In this document: positions 1-9,049 of the stretch, in pieces | Position numbering within the stretch: position 1 is the stretch's first letter | How the letters are laid out: every line of letters starts with the position of its first letter | Origin: Pseudomonadota bacterium | GTDB taxonomy: Bacteria > Pseudomonadota > Gammaproteobacteria > Burkholderiales > Burkholderiaceae_C | DNA length: 64,000 bases | Direction: 5' to 3' | Assembly: GCA_018241325.1 (NCBI GenBank) | Contig: JAFEEB010000029.1 | Coordinates: 35,173 to 99,172 of the forward strand | Made by a program: the position numbers and the translations under genes | The notes under the pieces: model-generated | Databases searched by the model: none | What the model saw: the letters and a program-made list of their open reading frames with translations, nothing else | Told to the model about the DNA's origin: nothing

Positions 1-1341
1 GGCGTCAACCAGGTGTGGCTGTTCACGGCGGTGTTCGCGCTGGGCGCGGCGCTGGCTGGCCTGGGCGGCGCGCTGCAACTGCCGCGCGAGCCCGCCAACC
101 TGGAGATGGACCTGAACATCATCGGTTCGGCCTTTGTGGTGGTGGTGGTGGGCGGCATGGGCTCCATTCCCGGCGCCTTCGTGGCGGCGCTCTTGGTGTC
201 GGAGATCAAGGCCGTGTGCATCTGGCTGGGGCTGGTCAACCTCTTCGGATTCGAAGTCTCCTTTTCCAAGCTCACGCTGGTGGCCGAGTTCGTGGTCATG
301 GCCGTGGTGCTGGTGGTGCGTCCCTGGGGTCTGATGGGCAAGCCGCAGGCAGCGCCGCGCGTGATGGGCGAGGCCGAGCTGCCGCTTCGCCCGGTCGACA
401 GGACGGGGCTGGCCGTGGCGGCCTTCGTGGTGCTGGCCCTGGTCAGCCTGCCCGCCGTCTCCAGCGGCGACGCGTATGCGGTGGTGCTGGCCATCGACCT
501 GCTGGTGGCATCCCTGTTTGCCGCCAGCTTGCACTTCATCATGGGTCCGGCGGGCATGCATTCGTTTGGTCACGCCGCGTATTTCGGCTTGGGGGCCTAC
601 GGCGCCGCGCTGGCCGTGCGCAAGCTGGGCCTGCCCATGGAGGCAGCGCTGCTGGTGGGCCCGCTGGTGGGTGCTGTGGGCGCGCTGGTGGTGGGCTGGT
701 TTTGCGTGCGGCTGTCGGGCGTGTACCTGGCCATGCTGACGCTGGCGTTCGCGCAAATCGTGTGGGCGGGCGTGTACCAGTGGGATGCCTTCACCGGCGG
801 CAGCAACGGCCTGACGGGCGTGTGGCCCGCGCCCTGGCTGGCCGGCAAGCAGGCCTATTACTACCTCACCCTGGCGGTCGTGTTGCTGGCGCTGTGGGCG
901 CTGCGGCGCATCCTGTTTTCGCCCTTCGGCTATGCCATGCGGGCGGGGCGCGATTCGCTGCTGCGCGCCGACGCCATCGGCATCGACGTCCGGCGCCAGC
1001 AGTGGGCGGCCTTTGCGGTGGCGGGTGGTTTTGCCGGCGTGGCGGGCGCCTTGTTCGCGTTTTCCAAGGGCAGTATCTCGCCCGAGACGCTGGGTGTGGG
1101 CAAGTCGGTGGACGGGCTGGTGATGGTGCTGCTGGGCGGCATCCAGACTCTCATCGGCCCGGTGGTGGGCGCCGTCAGCTATACCTGGCTGCAGGACGTG
1201 ATGGCGCGCAGCACCGACTACTGGCATGCGCTGCTGGGCGCGGTCATTCTCATCCTGGTGCTGCTGTTTCCGCAGGGTATCGCGGGATTCTTCGGGCAAC
1301 TTTGGCAGGCGCGGCGGCTGCCGGCGGGGGGCGTGCGATGA
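1..1341 (+). CDS. Fused branched-chain-type ABC permease (LivH-LivM), 5' end missing
   Basis: Inner-membrane permease of an ABC importer. The open frame runs in from the left window edge, so the start codon is outside. What remains is the C-terminal part of a LivH-like domain (about the first 115 codons, including the GGMGSIPGA loop), a linker, then a complete LivM-like domain beginning near SLPAVSSGDAYAVVL and containing the usual FGHAAYFGLGAYGAA and LSGVYLAMLTLAFAQ segments. LivH and LivM are normally separate proteins; a single-chain fusion is a known variant. The stop overlaps the next ATG (ATGA), so it is translationally coupled to the ATPase genes. The substrate cannot be read from sequence; the downstream nicotinate-dehydrogenase-like genes suggest an aromatic or heterocyclic acid. 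Confidence 0.9.
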   Translation, partial: GVNQVWLFTAVFALGAALAGLGGALQLPREPANLEMDLNIIGSAFVVVVVGGMGSIPGAFVAALLVSEIKAVCIWLGLVNLFGFEVSFSKLTLVAEFVVMAVVLVVRPWGLMGKPQAAPRVMGEAELPLRPVDRTGLAVAAFVVLALVSLPAVSSGDAYAVVLAIDLLVASLFAASLHFIMGPAGMHSFGHAAYFGLGAYGAALAVRKLGLPMEAALLVGPLVGAVGALVVGWFCVRLSGVYLAMLTLAFAQIVWAGVYQWDAFTGGSNGLTGVWPAPWLAGKQAYYYLTLAVVLLALWALRRILFSPFGYAMRAGRDSLLRADAIGIDVRRQQWAAFAVAGGFAGVAGALFAFSKGSISPETLGVGKSVDGLVMVLLGGIQTLIGPVVGAVSYTWLQDVMARSTDYWHALLGAVILILVLLFPQGIAGFFGQLWQARRLPAGGVR

Positions 1342-2126
1342 GCCTCTTGACCGTCGAGAACCTGGGCAAGTCGTTTGGCGGCGTCAAGGCCGTGGACGGC
1401 ATCAACTTCGAGCTTGCGGCCGGCGAGCTGCTGGCGCTGATCGGACCCAACGGCGCGGGCAAGTCCACCACCTTCAACATGGTCAACGGGCAGCTGCGGG
1501 CCGACCGCGGCTCCATCCGCCTGGACGGTACCGAGCTGGTCGGCCTGGCACCGCGGGCCATCTGGCGCCTGGGGGTGGGGCGCACCTTCCAGATCGCGGC
1601 CACGTTCTCGTCGCTCACCGTGGTCGAGAACGTGCAGATGGCGCTGCTCTCGCAAGACCGCAAGCTGTTCTCGATGTGGGCGCCGGCGGCGCGCCACCGC
1701 CGCAGCGACGCGCTGGACCTGCTGGACAGGGTGGGCATGGCCGCGCAGGCCGACCGGCCGTGCAGCGTGCTGGCCTATGGCGACGTCAAGCGCGTGGAGC
1801 TGGCCATTGCCATGGCCAACAACCCCAAGCTGCTGCTGATGGACGAACCCACCGCCGGCATGGCGCCCAAGGAGCGCAACGAGCTGATGGCGCTGACCAA
1901 GAAGCTGGTGGTCGAGCGCGGCATTGCCGTGCTGTTCACCGAGCACAGCATGGACGTGGTGTTTGCCTACGCCGACCGCATGGTGGTGCTGGCGCGTGGT
2001 CGCTTGATCGCCGAAGGCCAGGCCGAGGCCATCCGCAACGACCCCAAGGTGCAGGAAGTCTATTTCGGCACCGGCAAGACCTTTGAACGACGCGGCGCGC
2101 GGGCCAAGCAGGAGCAGGCGGCATGA
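1338..2126 (+). CDS. livG: ABC transporter ATP-binding protein, LivG type
   Basis: Cytoplasmic ATPase that powers the importer encoded just upstream. It has 262 residues. Walker A GPNGAGKS lies at about residues 36-43 and Walker B LLLMDEPTAG has its Asp at residue 169 with the catalytic Glu next to it; TEHSMDVVF is the switch region. The signature motif is the LivG-type variant (AYGDVKR) rather than LSGGQ. The start ATG overlaps the permease stop and the end overlaps the next gene by four bases, so permease, LivG and LivF are one operon. Family assignment is firm; substrate is unknown. Confidence 0.93.
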   Translation: MSLLTVENLGKSFGGVKAVDGINFELAAGELLALIGPNGAGKSTTFNMVNGQLRADRGSIRLDGTELVGLAPRAIWRLGVGRTFQIAATFSSLTVVENVQMALLSQDRKLFSMWAPAARHRRSDALDLLDRVGMAAQADRPCSVLAYGDVKRVELAIAMANNPKLLLMDEPTAGMAPKERNELMALTKKLVVERGIAVLFTEHSMDVVFAYADRMVVLARGRLIAEGQAEAIRNDPKVQEVYFGTGKTFERRGARAKQEQAA

Positions 2127-2872
2127 CGGCGGTGCATCCCGATCACGCCGACGTGCTGCTGGACGCGCACGGCCTGTGCGCCTGGTATGGCGCGGCGCAG
2201 ATCTTGTTTGACCTGAACCTGCAGGTGCGCCGCGGCGAGGTGGTGGCCCTGATGGGGCGCAACGGCGCGGGCAAGTCCACCACGCTCAAGACATTGATGG
2301 GCCTGATGGACAAGCGCAAGGGCACGGTGCGCTTCATGCAGCGCGACATCTCCGCGCGCCAGCCCTACCAGATCGCCGCGCTGGGCATGGGTTTCGTGCC
2401 CGAGGATCGGCGCGTCTTCGTCGATCTGACGGTGACCGAGAACCTCGAAGTGGGCCGCCAGGCGCCACGCCGCTGGCCCGACGGCTCGGCCGCGCCGGCG
2501 TGGACGCCGCAAGAGCTCTACCAGCTCTTTCCCAACCTGGGCGAGATGCCCGATCGCCCCGGCGGGCGCATGAGCGGCGGCGAGCAGCAGATGCTGACCG
2601 TGGGCCGCACGCTGATGGGCAACCCCTTTCTGGTGCTGCTCGATGAGCCGTCCGAGGGCGTGGCCCCGGTCATCGTCGAGCAGATGGCGAACATGATCGT
2701 CGAGCTCAAGGCCAAGGGCGTGAGCATTCTGCTGTCCGAGCAGAACCTGCACTTTGCCGAACTGGTGTCGGACCGGGCCTACGTGCTGGAAAAAGGCCAG
2801 ATCCGATTCGAGGGGACGATGGATGAACTGGCGCAGGCCGAGGTCGTTCGTCGGACGTATTTGAGTGTTTGA
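2123..2872 (+). CDS. livF: ABC transporter ATP-binding protein, LivF type
   Basis: Second ATPase of the same importer, 249 residues, forming the heterodimeric motor with LivG. Walker A GRNGAGKST, signature MSGGEQQM and Walker B LVLLDEPSEG are all intact, followed by the SEQNLHFAE switch histidine region in which His is replaced by the LivF-typical Gln-Asn. It starts within the previous stop (ATGA). A MarR regulator follows 27 bases later on the same strand and could be cotranscribed. Confidence 0.93.
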   Translation: MTAVHPDHADVLLDAHGLCAWYGAAQILFDLNLQVRRGEVVALMGRNGAGKSTTLKTLMGLMDKRKGTVRFMQRDISARQPYQIAALGMGFVPEDRRVFVDLTVTENLEVGRQAPRRWPDGSAAPAWTPQELYQLFPNLGEMPDRPGGRMSGGEQQMLTVGRTLMGNPFLVLLDEPSEGVAPVIVEQMANMIVELKAKGVSILLSEQNLHFAELVSDRAYVLEKGQIRFEGTMDELAQAEVVRRTYLSV

Positions 2873-2899
2873 CCCGAAACCTTCGGAGCCCTGACGAGC

Positions 2900-3349
2900 A
2901 TGAGTTCTTCCAATTCTCCCAGCGAATACCGCGTGACGGACCAGGTCGGCCACCTGCTGCGCCGGGCGTATCAAAGGCACACGGCCATCTTCCAGGCCGT
3001 GGTGCCGGCCAGCCAGCTCAGCGCTTCGCAGTTCGTCGTGCTGTGCGCCGTGCGCGACCACCCCGATGCCACCATCGGCCAGATCGTCGCGGTCACCGCC
3101 ATGGACGAGCCGGCCGTGCGCGGCATCGTCGAGCGTCTGCGCTGGAGCGGGCAGGTCGCGGTCGCGCACGAGCCGGGTGACAAGCGCCACGCGACCGTGG
3201 CGCTGACCGATCAGGGCCAGCGCACCGTGGCCGAGACCTTGCCGCACGCGCAGCAGATCACCGAGCTGACCTTTGGCGACCTGAACGCCGATGAGCGCCA
3301 GCAGCTGACCCATTTGTTGCGTCGGATCAGCGGTGCCGACGCCGGCTGA
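2900..3349 (+). CDS. MarR-family transcriptional regulator
   Basis: Predicted dimeric winged-helix repressor of 149 residues. The helix-turn-helix (ATIGQIVAVTAMDEPAVRGI, about residues 60-79) and the wing with the conserved D-R/K-R element (HEPGDKRHATVALTDQG) are clear. MarR proteins usually repress adjacent catabolic genes and are released by the aromatic substrate or an intermediate. MarR-type regulators are known for nicotinate catabolism (NicR in Pseudomonas putida, BpsR in Bordetella), and this gene sits directly before a nicotinate-dehydrogenase-like pair, so control of that locus is likely. That role is inferred from position only. Confidence 0.85.
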   Translation: MSSSNSPSEYRVTDQVGHLLRRAYQRHTAIFQAVVPASQLSASQFVVLCAVRDHPDATIGQIVAVTAMDEPAVRGIVERLRWSGQVAVAHEPGDKRHATVALTDQGQRTVAETLPHAQQITELTFGDLNADERQQLTHLLRRISGADAG

Positions 3350-3369
3350 CGACGAGGGTGATGGGCCCC

Positions 3370-3885
3370 ATGGCGCCGGTTGCCTGCGATGACATCGGCA
3401 TCACGCTGAACGTCAACGGCGGCGAGCACACGATCGTCGTCGGGCGCGGCGCCACCTTGCTGCAGGTGCTGCGCCACGACCTGCACCTGAACGGCCCCAA
3501 GTACGGCTGCGGCCTGGGCCAGTGCGGTGCCTGCACGGTGCATGTGGATGGCGTGGCGGCGCGTGCCTGCGTGATCCCGGCGGCCAAGGTGCAGGGGCGG
3601 GCCATCACCACGCTGGAAGGCTTGGGCGATCGCGCCCAGCCGCACCCGGTGCAAAGCGCCTTCATCGCCGCGCAGGCGGCGCAGTGCGGCTATTGCCTGA
3701 ACGGCATGATCATGACGACCGCGGCCCTGCTGGCGCGCGAGCCGCAGCCCAGCGTGCGGGCCGTGCGCGATGCCTTGTCGGGCAACCTGTGCCGCTGCGG
3801 CACGCATGTCGAGATATTGGCGGCGGTGGAGCGCGCCACGCTGCTCATGGCCGACATCGCTCGCGATGAAGGCAGCGCACCATGA
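3370..3885 (+). CDS. nicA: (2Fe-2S)-binding subunit of a molybdenum hydroxylase, nicotinate dehydrogenase small subunit-like
   Basis: Electron-transfer subunit of a xanthine-oxidase-family hydroxylase. It carries both expected clusters: the plant-ferredoxin-type site (YGCGLGQCGACTVH, then a fourth Cys in AARACVIPA) and the helical second site (AQCGYCLNGM and NLCRCGTH). It passes electrons from the molybdenum centre of the partner encoded next. I chose ATG 3370 because a GAGGG element at 3354-3358 is about 11 bases upstream; GTG 3358 or ATG 3361 would add only a few residues. The stop overlaps the next start (ATGA). NicA is the best match by partner architecture, but isoquinoline or aldehyde oxidoreductase small subunits look similar. 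Confidence 0.85.
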   Translation: MAPVACDDIGITLNVNGGEHTIVVGRGATLLQVLRHDLHLNGPKYGCGLGQCGACTVHVDGVAARACVIPAAKVQGRAITTLEGLGDRAQPHPVQSAFIAAQAAQCGYCLNGMIMTTAALLAREPQPSVRAVRDALSGNLCRCGTHVEILAAVERATLLMADIARDEGSAP

Positions 3886-6800
3886 ACCGCAGCGAGCGTC
3901 TGGCCCAGTTGCGCACCCGCAGCGACTTCCTGGGTGCGCAGAGCGTGCTGCTGATCACGCGCGAGCCGCCGCCACCGCCGCCGCCCACGCCGGGCCAACC
4001 CCCGTTCATCGCCAGCAACCCGCATGAGGGGGCCGAAATTCTGCTGGCCGTGTGGGACGACGGCACCGCGCTGGGGCTGAACGGCCACGTCGATCTGGGC
4101 ACCGGCATTCGCACGGCGCTGGGCCAGATCGTGGCCGAGGAGCTGGACTTGACCGTGGAGCAGGTGGACATGGTGCTGGGCGACACCGGCCGCGCACCCA
4201 ACCAGGGCCCCACCATCGCCAGCGCCTCCATCCAGATCAGCGCCGTACCGCTGCGCCAAGCCGCTGCGCAGGCGCGCGCCTGGCTGCTGGCCGAGGCGGT
4301 GAAGCGCTTGCAGGTGACGGCCGACCAACTGAGCGTCGATGCCGGCCGTGTCAGCGTGAGCGGCGATGCGGCGCGCAGCGTGGACTATGGTGAGCTGCTG
4401 CGCGGCCGGCGCGTGGTGCTGAACCTGGATGCCGACGTGCCCGTCAAGCCCGTGGCCGAGCACCGCGTGGTGGGTCAGAGCGCGCCGCGGGTGGACATTG
4501 CGGCCAAGGCCTTCGGCGAAGCGGTGTTTGTGCACGACGTGCGCCTGCCCGGCATGCTGCATGGCCGCGTGGTGCGCCCGCCCTATGCCGGGGCCGACCA
4601 CGGCGATTTCATCGGCAACACGCTCGAATCGGTGGACGAGCGCTCGATCGCCCACATTCCCGGCATTCGCGCCGTGGTCGTCATCCGCGACTTCGTCGGC
4701 GTGGTGGCCGAGCGCGAAGAGCAGGCCGAGCAGGCCGCCGCTCAATTGGCCGTGCGCTGGAAGCCCTGGCCCGGCATGGCCCCGCTGGACGATGTGGCCC
4801 AGGCGCTGCGCGACAACCCCGCCACCGCGCGCCAGGTGGTTGACGAGGGTGATGTCAACGAAGCCCTGGCCGGCGCCAGTCAGGTGCTGGAGCGCACCTA
4901 CGTGTGGCCGTATCAGCTGCACGCGTCCATCGGCCCCTCGTGCGCCGTGGCCGACTGGCGCGGGCAGGAGCACACGCCGGCGCTGCGCGTGTGGGCCGGC
5001 AGCCAGCATCCGCACGCGCTGCGCGCCGATCTGTCGCGCCTGCTGGGCCTGCCCGATGTGGCCATCGACGTGGTGCGGCTGGAGGCCTCGGGCTGCTACG
5101 GGCGCAACGGGGCGGATGACGTGGCGGCCGATGCCGCGCTGCTCGCGCGTGCCGTGGGCGCGCCGGTGCGCGTGCAGCTCACGCGCGAGCAGGAAAACCT
5201 GTGGGAGCCCAAGGGCGCCGCGCAGTTGATGGAGGTGCGCGGTGGCGTCACGGCCGCGGGCGCCATCGCCGGCTATGATTTTCGCAGCAGCTACCCGTCC
5301 AACGCCGCGCCCACGCTGGCCCTGCTGCTCACGCGCGCGGTGGAGCCCGGCGCGCACGCCTTTGCCATGGGCGACCGCACGGCGCGCCCGCCGTACGACA
5401 TTGCCGATTTGCGCGTCACCATCAACGACATGCCGCCCATCCTGCGCGCGGCCTGGCTGCGCGGCGTGTCGGCCCTGCCCAACAGCTTCGCGCACGAGAG
5501 CTGCATCGACGAGCTGGCCCACGCCGCCGGCGCCGACCCGGTGGCCTTTCGCCTGCAATACCTGAAAGACCCGCGTGCGCACGAGCTGCTGCAAGCCACC
5601 GCCGCGCGTGCCGGCTGGCAGCCGCACACCACGCCGCAACAACAGGGCGCGAGCGGCGATTGGCTGCATGGCCAGGGCGTGGCCTATGCACGCTACGTGC
5701 ATAGCAAATGGCCGGGCTTTGGCGCGGCCTGGTCCGCATGGGTGGCCGACGTGGACGTCAATCGCACGACCGGCGAGGTGCACGTCAAGCGCGTGGTGGT
5801 GGGGCACGACGCGGGCCTGGTCGTCAACCCGGCGGGCGTCGAGCACCAGGTGCACGGCAACGTGCTGCAAACCACCAGCCGCGCGCTCAAGGAGCAGCTG
5901 CGCATCGACACCGAGACAAACTTGCCCGCCAGCCGCGAGTGGGGCAGCTACCCGATCCTGAGCTTTCGCGAAGTGCCGGTGATCGAGGTGATGCAGATGC
6001 CCCGGCCCGACCAGCCGCCGCTGGGCGTGGGCGAATCGTCCTCGGTGCCGGGTACGGCGGCCATTGCCAACGCCATTTTTGATGCGACGGGCGTGCGCTT
6101 GCGTCAACCGCCCTTTACTCCCGAGGTGGTGCGCGCGGCGCTGAACCCGACGCTGCTGCCCTCGACTCCCGCCGCGCCGGCTGCGGCGCCGGCCCTGCCG
6201 CATCCGCCGGCCAACGCACCCTGGCCGCGCCGGCGCAGGCTGAAGCTGGGGGCGTTGGCGGCGGGCGCGTTCGGCGTGCTGCTGGGTCTGCTGGGCTGGC
6301 GCTCGACCATCGCGCCGGTGGCGCCGGCATCAGCCAGCGTCTACACCGCACAAACCATTGAAAAAGGCCGCCAGTTGGCCGCGCTGGGCAACTGCGCGCA
6401 GTGCCACACCCAGGATGAGCGCACGCCGCTGGCCGGCGGCCTGGCCATGGACACGCCCTTTGGCACCGTCTACAGCACCAACATCACGCCCGATGTGCAA
6501 ACGGGCATCGGCGCCTGGTCCTTCAGCGCCTTCCAGCGCGCCATGCGCGAGGGCATCGCGCGCGACGGCCACCACCTGTACCCGGCCTTTCCGTACACGG
6601 CCTACACGCGCATGACCGATGAAGACCTGACGGCGCTCTACGCCTGGCTGATGAGCCAGGCGCCGGTGCGCGCCGAGGCTTCGTCCACCCAGCTCAAATT
6701 CCCGTTCAGCCTGCGCCCGCTGCTGGCCGGCTGGAACGCGCTGTATCTGGAGAGCGGCCCGCGCCAGACCACCGAGACCACGCGCTCCGAGCTGTGGCAG

Positions 6801-7532
6801 CGCGGCGAATACCTGGTCAATGGCGTGGGCCACTGCGGCGCCTGCCACACGCCGCGCAACGCGCTGGGCGCCGAGCAGGGTGGCGCCGCCTTTCTGGGGG
6901 GCGCCATGGTCAAGGGCTGGGAGGCGCCTTCGCTCACGGCCCGCCAGCCCGGTCCCGTGCCTTGGACGGAGCAGGCTTTTTATGATTATTTGCGGCGCGG
7001 CCACAGCCCGCAGCACGGCGCGGTGGGCGGCCCCATGGCCGAGGTGGTGCGCAAGCTGCAGGACGTGCCCGAGGCCGACGTGCGCGCCATGGCGCACTAC
7101 CTGGGCTCCTTCGGCTCGGGCGCGACGCCGGCCCAGGCCGAGCAGGCAGCGACCGCTGCCATCGCCCAAGGCGCGCAGTCTGCCCCCACACTGCTGGGCC
7201 CGGCCCAACGCCTGTTCGAGCAGGCCTGCGCCGCCTGCCACCACGACGGCCAGGGCCCGCGCCTGCTGGGCGTAAACGTGCCGCTGGCGCTCAACGGCAA
7301 CCTGCACAGCGACCGGCCCGACAACCTGCTGCGCACCATCCTCGAGGGCGTGCAGGAGCCGGCCACGCAGGACATCGGCTTCATGCCGGCGTTCAGCCAG
7401 GCGTTCGATGATCGTCAGCTGATCGAGCTGGCCGGCTACATGCGCGCGCGCTTTGCGCCCCAGCGCCCGGCCTGGAGCGATTTGCCCGAGGCCGTGGCGC
7501 GCGTGCGGGCGAGCGCGAGCGCCGGCGGTTGA
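3882..7532 (+). CDS. nicB: Molybdopterin plus tri-haem cytochrome c subunit, nicotinate dehydrogenase large subunit-like
   Basis: Large subunit (1216 residues) predicted to hydroxylate a nitrogen heterocycle, nicotinate to 6-hydroxynicotinate in the NicB family, and pass electrons to the respiratory chain. Residues 1 to about 760 form the molybdenum-cofactor domains (for example GHVDLGTGIRTALGQIVAEE and GVGESSSVPGTAAIANAI). A hydrophobic segment near 790-810 (LGALAAGAFGVLLGLLGW) should anchor it in the membrane. Three haem c sites follow: CAQCH from residue 838, CGACH from 985 and CAACH from 1116. The same arrangement and a similar length are known for P. putida NicB. Its stop codon abuts the stop of the convergent MFS gene with no spacer. 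Confidence 0.87.
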   Translation: MNRSERLAQLRTRSDFLGAQSVLLITREPPPPPPPTPGQPPFIASNPHEGAEILLAVWDDGTALGLNGHVDLGTGIRTALGQIVAEELDLTVEQVDMVLGDTGRAPNQGPTIASASIQISAVPLRQAAAQARAWLLAEAVKRLQVTADQLSVDAGRVSVSGDAARSVDYGELLRGRRVVLNLDADVPVKPVAEHRVVGQSAPRVDIAAKAFGEAVFVHDVRLPGMLHGRVVRPPYAGADHGDFIGNTLESVDERSIAHIPGIRAVVVIRDFVGVVAEREEQAEQAAAQLAVRWKPWPGMAPLDDVAQALRDNPATARQVVDEGDVNEALAGASQVLERTYVWPYQLHASIGPSCAVADWRGQEHTPALRVWAGSQHPHALRADLSRLLGLPDVAIDVVRLEASGCYGRNGADDVAADAALLARAVGAPVRVQLTREQENLWEPKGAAQLMEVRGGVTAAGAIAGYDFRSSYPSNAAPTLALLLTRAVEPGAHAFAMGDRTARPPYDIADLRVTINDMPPILRAAWLRGVSALPNSFAHESCIDELAHAAGADPVAFRLQYLKDPRAHELLQATAARAGWQPHTTPQQQGASGDWLHGQGVAYARYVHSKWPGFGAAWSAWVADVDVNRTTGEVHVKRVVVGHDAGLVVNPAGVEHQVHGNVLQTTSRALKEQLRIDTETNLPASREWGSYPILSFREVPVIEVMQMPRPDQPPLGVGESSSVPGTAAIANAIFDATGVRLRQPPFTPEVVRAALNPTLLPSTPAAPAAAPALPHPPANAPWPRRRRLKLGALAAGAFGVLLGLLGWRSTIAPVAPASASVYTAQTIEKGRQLAALGNCAQCHTQDERTPLAGGLAMDTPFGTVYSTNITPDVQTGIGAWSFSAFQRAMREGIARDGHHLYPAFPYTAYTRMTDEDLTALYAWLMSQAPVRAEASSTQLKFPFSLRPLLAGWNALYLESGPRQTTETTRSELWQRGEYLVNGVGHCGACHTPRNALGAEQGGAAFLGGAMVKGWEAPSLTARQPGPVPWTEQAFYDYLRRGHSPQHGAVGGPMAEVVRKLQDVPEADVRAMAHYLGSFGSGATPAQAEQAATAAIAQGAQSAPTLLGPAQRLFEQACAACHHDGQGPRLLGVNVPLALNGNLHSDRPDNLLRTILEGVQEPATQDIGFMPAFSQAFDDRQLIELAGYMRARFAPQRPAWSDLPEAVARVRASASAGG

Positions 7533-8963
7533 TCAGACGTCATCGACCGCGTGGGCCTGCACCGCCGTGCCGTGGCGGCCTTGCTCCAGCTGCCAGAAGA
7601 TGGCCGCCGAGCCCATGGTCATCACGCCGATGGCCGCGAAGGCGGCGCGAAACACCGGCAGCCCATGGCCGCCGCCCTCGGAAAACCAGCCGCTGAAGGC
7701 CACCAGCAGCGCAGCGGCGCAGGTCACGCCCAGGCTCATGCCCAGCATCTGCACCATCGAAAACAGGCTGTTGCCGCTGGCGGCCTGCTGCGGTGCCAGG
7801 TCTTTCAGCGTCACGGCGTTCATGGCGGTGAACTGAAACGAGTTGATGGCGCCGAACACCGCCAGTTGCACGATGCGCAGCGCAAGCGGCTGGTCGGGCC
7901 CCATCAGGGCAAAGGCGGCAATCAGGGCGCCCAGCAGCACGGTGTTGCCCACCAGCACCCGCTGGTAGCCCAGATGCGTGATGATGGTCGTGGCCGCCCG
8001 CTTGCTGAGCATGCCGGCAATGGCCACCGGCAGCATCAGCATGCCGGCCTGCGCGGGCGAGTAGCCCAGCGCCAGCTGCAGCAGCAGCGGCAGCAAATAG
8101 GGCATGGCGCCCGAGCCGATGCGGGCGAACAGGTTGCCCAGCAGGCCCACGCGGTAGCTTTGCATGGCAAACAGCGCGGGCGAAAAAATCGGCGCCGGGC
8201 TGCGCAGCGCGTGCAGCCAGTAGGCCGCCAGCGATGCCAGGCCCAGCACCATCAGCAGCACCAGCAGCGTGTGCGCCCAGCCCAGGCCCGACAGGCCGTC
8301 CAGCGCCAGCGATACGCTGACCATCGCCACCACCAGCAGCGCGTAGCCGCCCAGATCGAAGCGCCCGGGCGCGGCGGCCACAAAGTTGGGGATGTAGCGC
8401 AGCGTGGCGGCGATGCCGATCAGCCCGACCGGCACATTGATCAGGAAGATCCAGTGCCAGGTGGCCACCTCCACCAGCCAGCCGCCCAGCGTGGGGCCGA
8501 TCAGCGGGCCGATCAGCGCCGGGATGGCGACGAAGCTGATGGCCTCCAGGAACTGGTCCTTGGGGAAGGCGCGCAGCACCACCAGACGGCCGACGGGCAT
8601 CAGCATGGCGCCGCCCACGCCTTGCAGCACGCGCGCGGCGATCAGCTGGTTCAGCGTGGCCGAGGCCGCGCAGGCGATGGAGCCGGTGGTGAACAGGGCA
8701 ATGGCCAGCGTGAAGATGCGCCGTGTGCCAAAGCGGTCGGCCAGCCAGCCGGTGGCGGGGATGACCACCGCCATGGTGAGTGCGTAGGACACCACCACCG
8801 CCTGCATGCGCAGCGGGCGCTCGCCCAGGCTGCGCGCCATCGCGGGCAGCGCGGTGTTGACAATGGTGGAGTCCAGCAGCTGCATGAACATGCCGATGGC
8901 GATGATCCACAGCACCAGGCGTGGATTGGCCGGACCATTGGCAGGGGCTGGATGCGCGGGCAT
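7533..8963 (-). CDS. DHA2-family MFS multidrug exporter
   Basis: Proton-driven drug efflux permease of 476 residues with about 14 hydrophobic segments. It begins with an N-terminal helix (LVLWIIAIGMFMQLLDSTIV), has the DHA2 motif D1-like LDSTIVNTALP and the motif A loop WLADRFGTRRIF, and the Pro/Gly-rich motif C region (PALIGPLIGPTLGGWLV). It resembles MdtD/EmrB transporters; no membrane-fusion partner is next to it. The start at 8963 is needed to include the first helix but has no recognisable Shine-Dalgarno, and it begins only eight bases after the T-rich tail of a terminator-like hairpin. Substrate unknown. Confidence 0.88.
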   Translation of the reverse strand: MPAHPAPANGPANPRLVLWIIAIGMFMQLLDSTIVNTALPAMARSLGERPLRMQAVVVSYALTMAVVIPATGWLADRFGTRRIFTLAIALFTTGSIACAASATLNQLIAARVLQGVGGAMLMPVGRLVVLRAFPKDQFLEAISFVAIPALIGPLIGPTLGGWLVEVATWHWIFLINVPVGLIGIAATLRYIPNFVAAAPGRFDLGGYALLVVAMVSVSLALDGLSGLGWAHTLLVLLMVLGLASLAAYWLHALRSPAPIFSPALFAMQSYRVGLLGNLFARIGSGAMPYLLPLLLQLALGYSPAQAGMLMLPVAIAGMLSKRAATTIITHLGYQRVLVGNTVLLGALIAAFALMGPDQPLALRIVQLAVFGAINSFQFTAMNAVTLKDLAPQQAASGNSLFSMVQMLGMSLGVTCAAALLVAFSGWFSEGGGHGLPVFRAAFAAIGVMTMGSAAIFWQLEQGRHGTAVQAHAVDDV

Positions 8964-8970
8964 GTGAAAA

Positions 8971-9000
8971 CAAAAACGGCGCCGCGTGAGGCGGCGCCGT
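8971..9000 (-). terminator. Rho-independent terminator after the acyl-CoA dehydrogenase genes
   Basis: A perfect 10-bp stem (ACGGCGCCGC at 8976-8985 against 8991-9000, five-base loop) is followed on the minus strand by TTTTTG and more T. It lies 50 bases past the stop of the acyl-CoA dehydrogenase at 9050 and directly before the MFS start, so it either ends the upstream transcript or attenuates entry into the MFS gene. Confidence 0.85.
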
Positions 9001-9049
9001 GGGTGATGATAAGCCCGCGCGTGAAAACCGGTGCGCGGGCCGACGGGCC

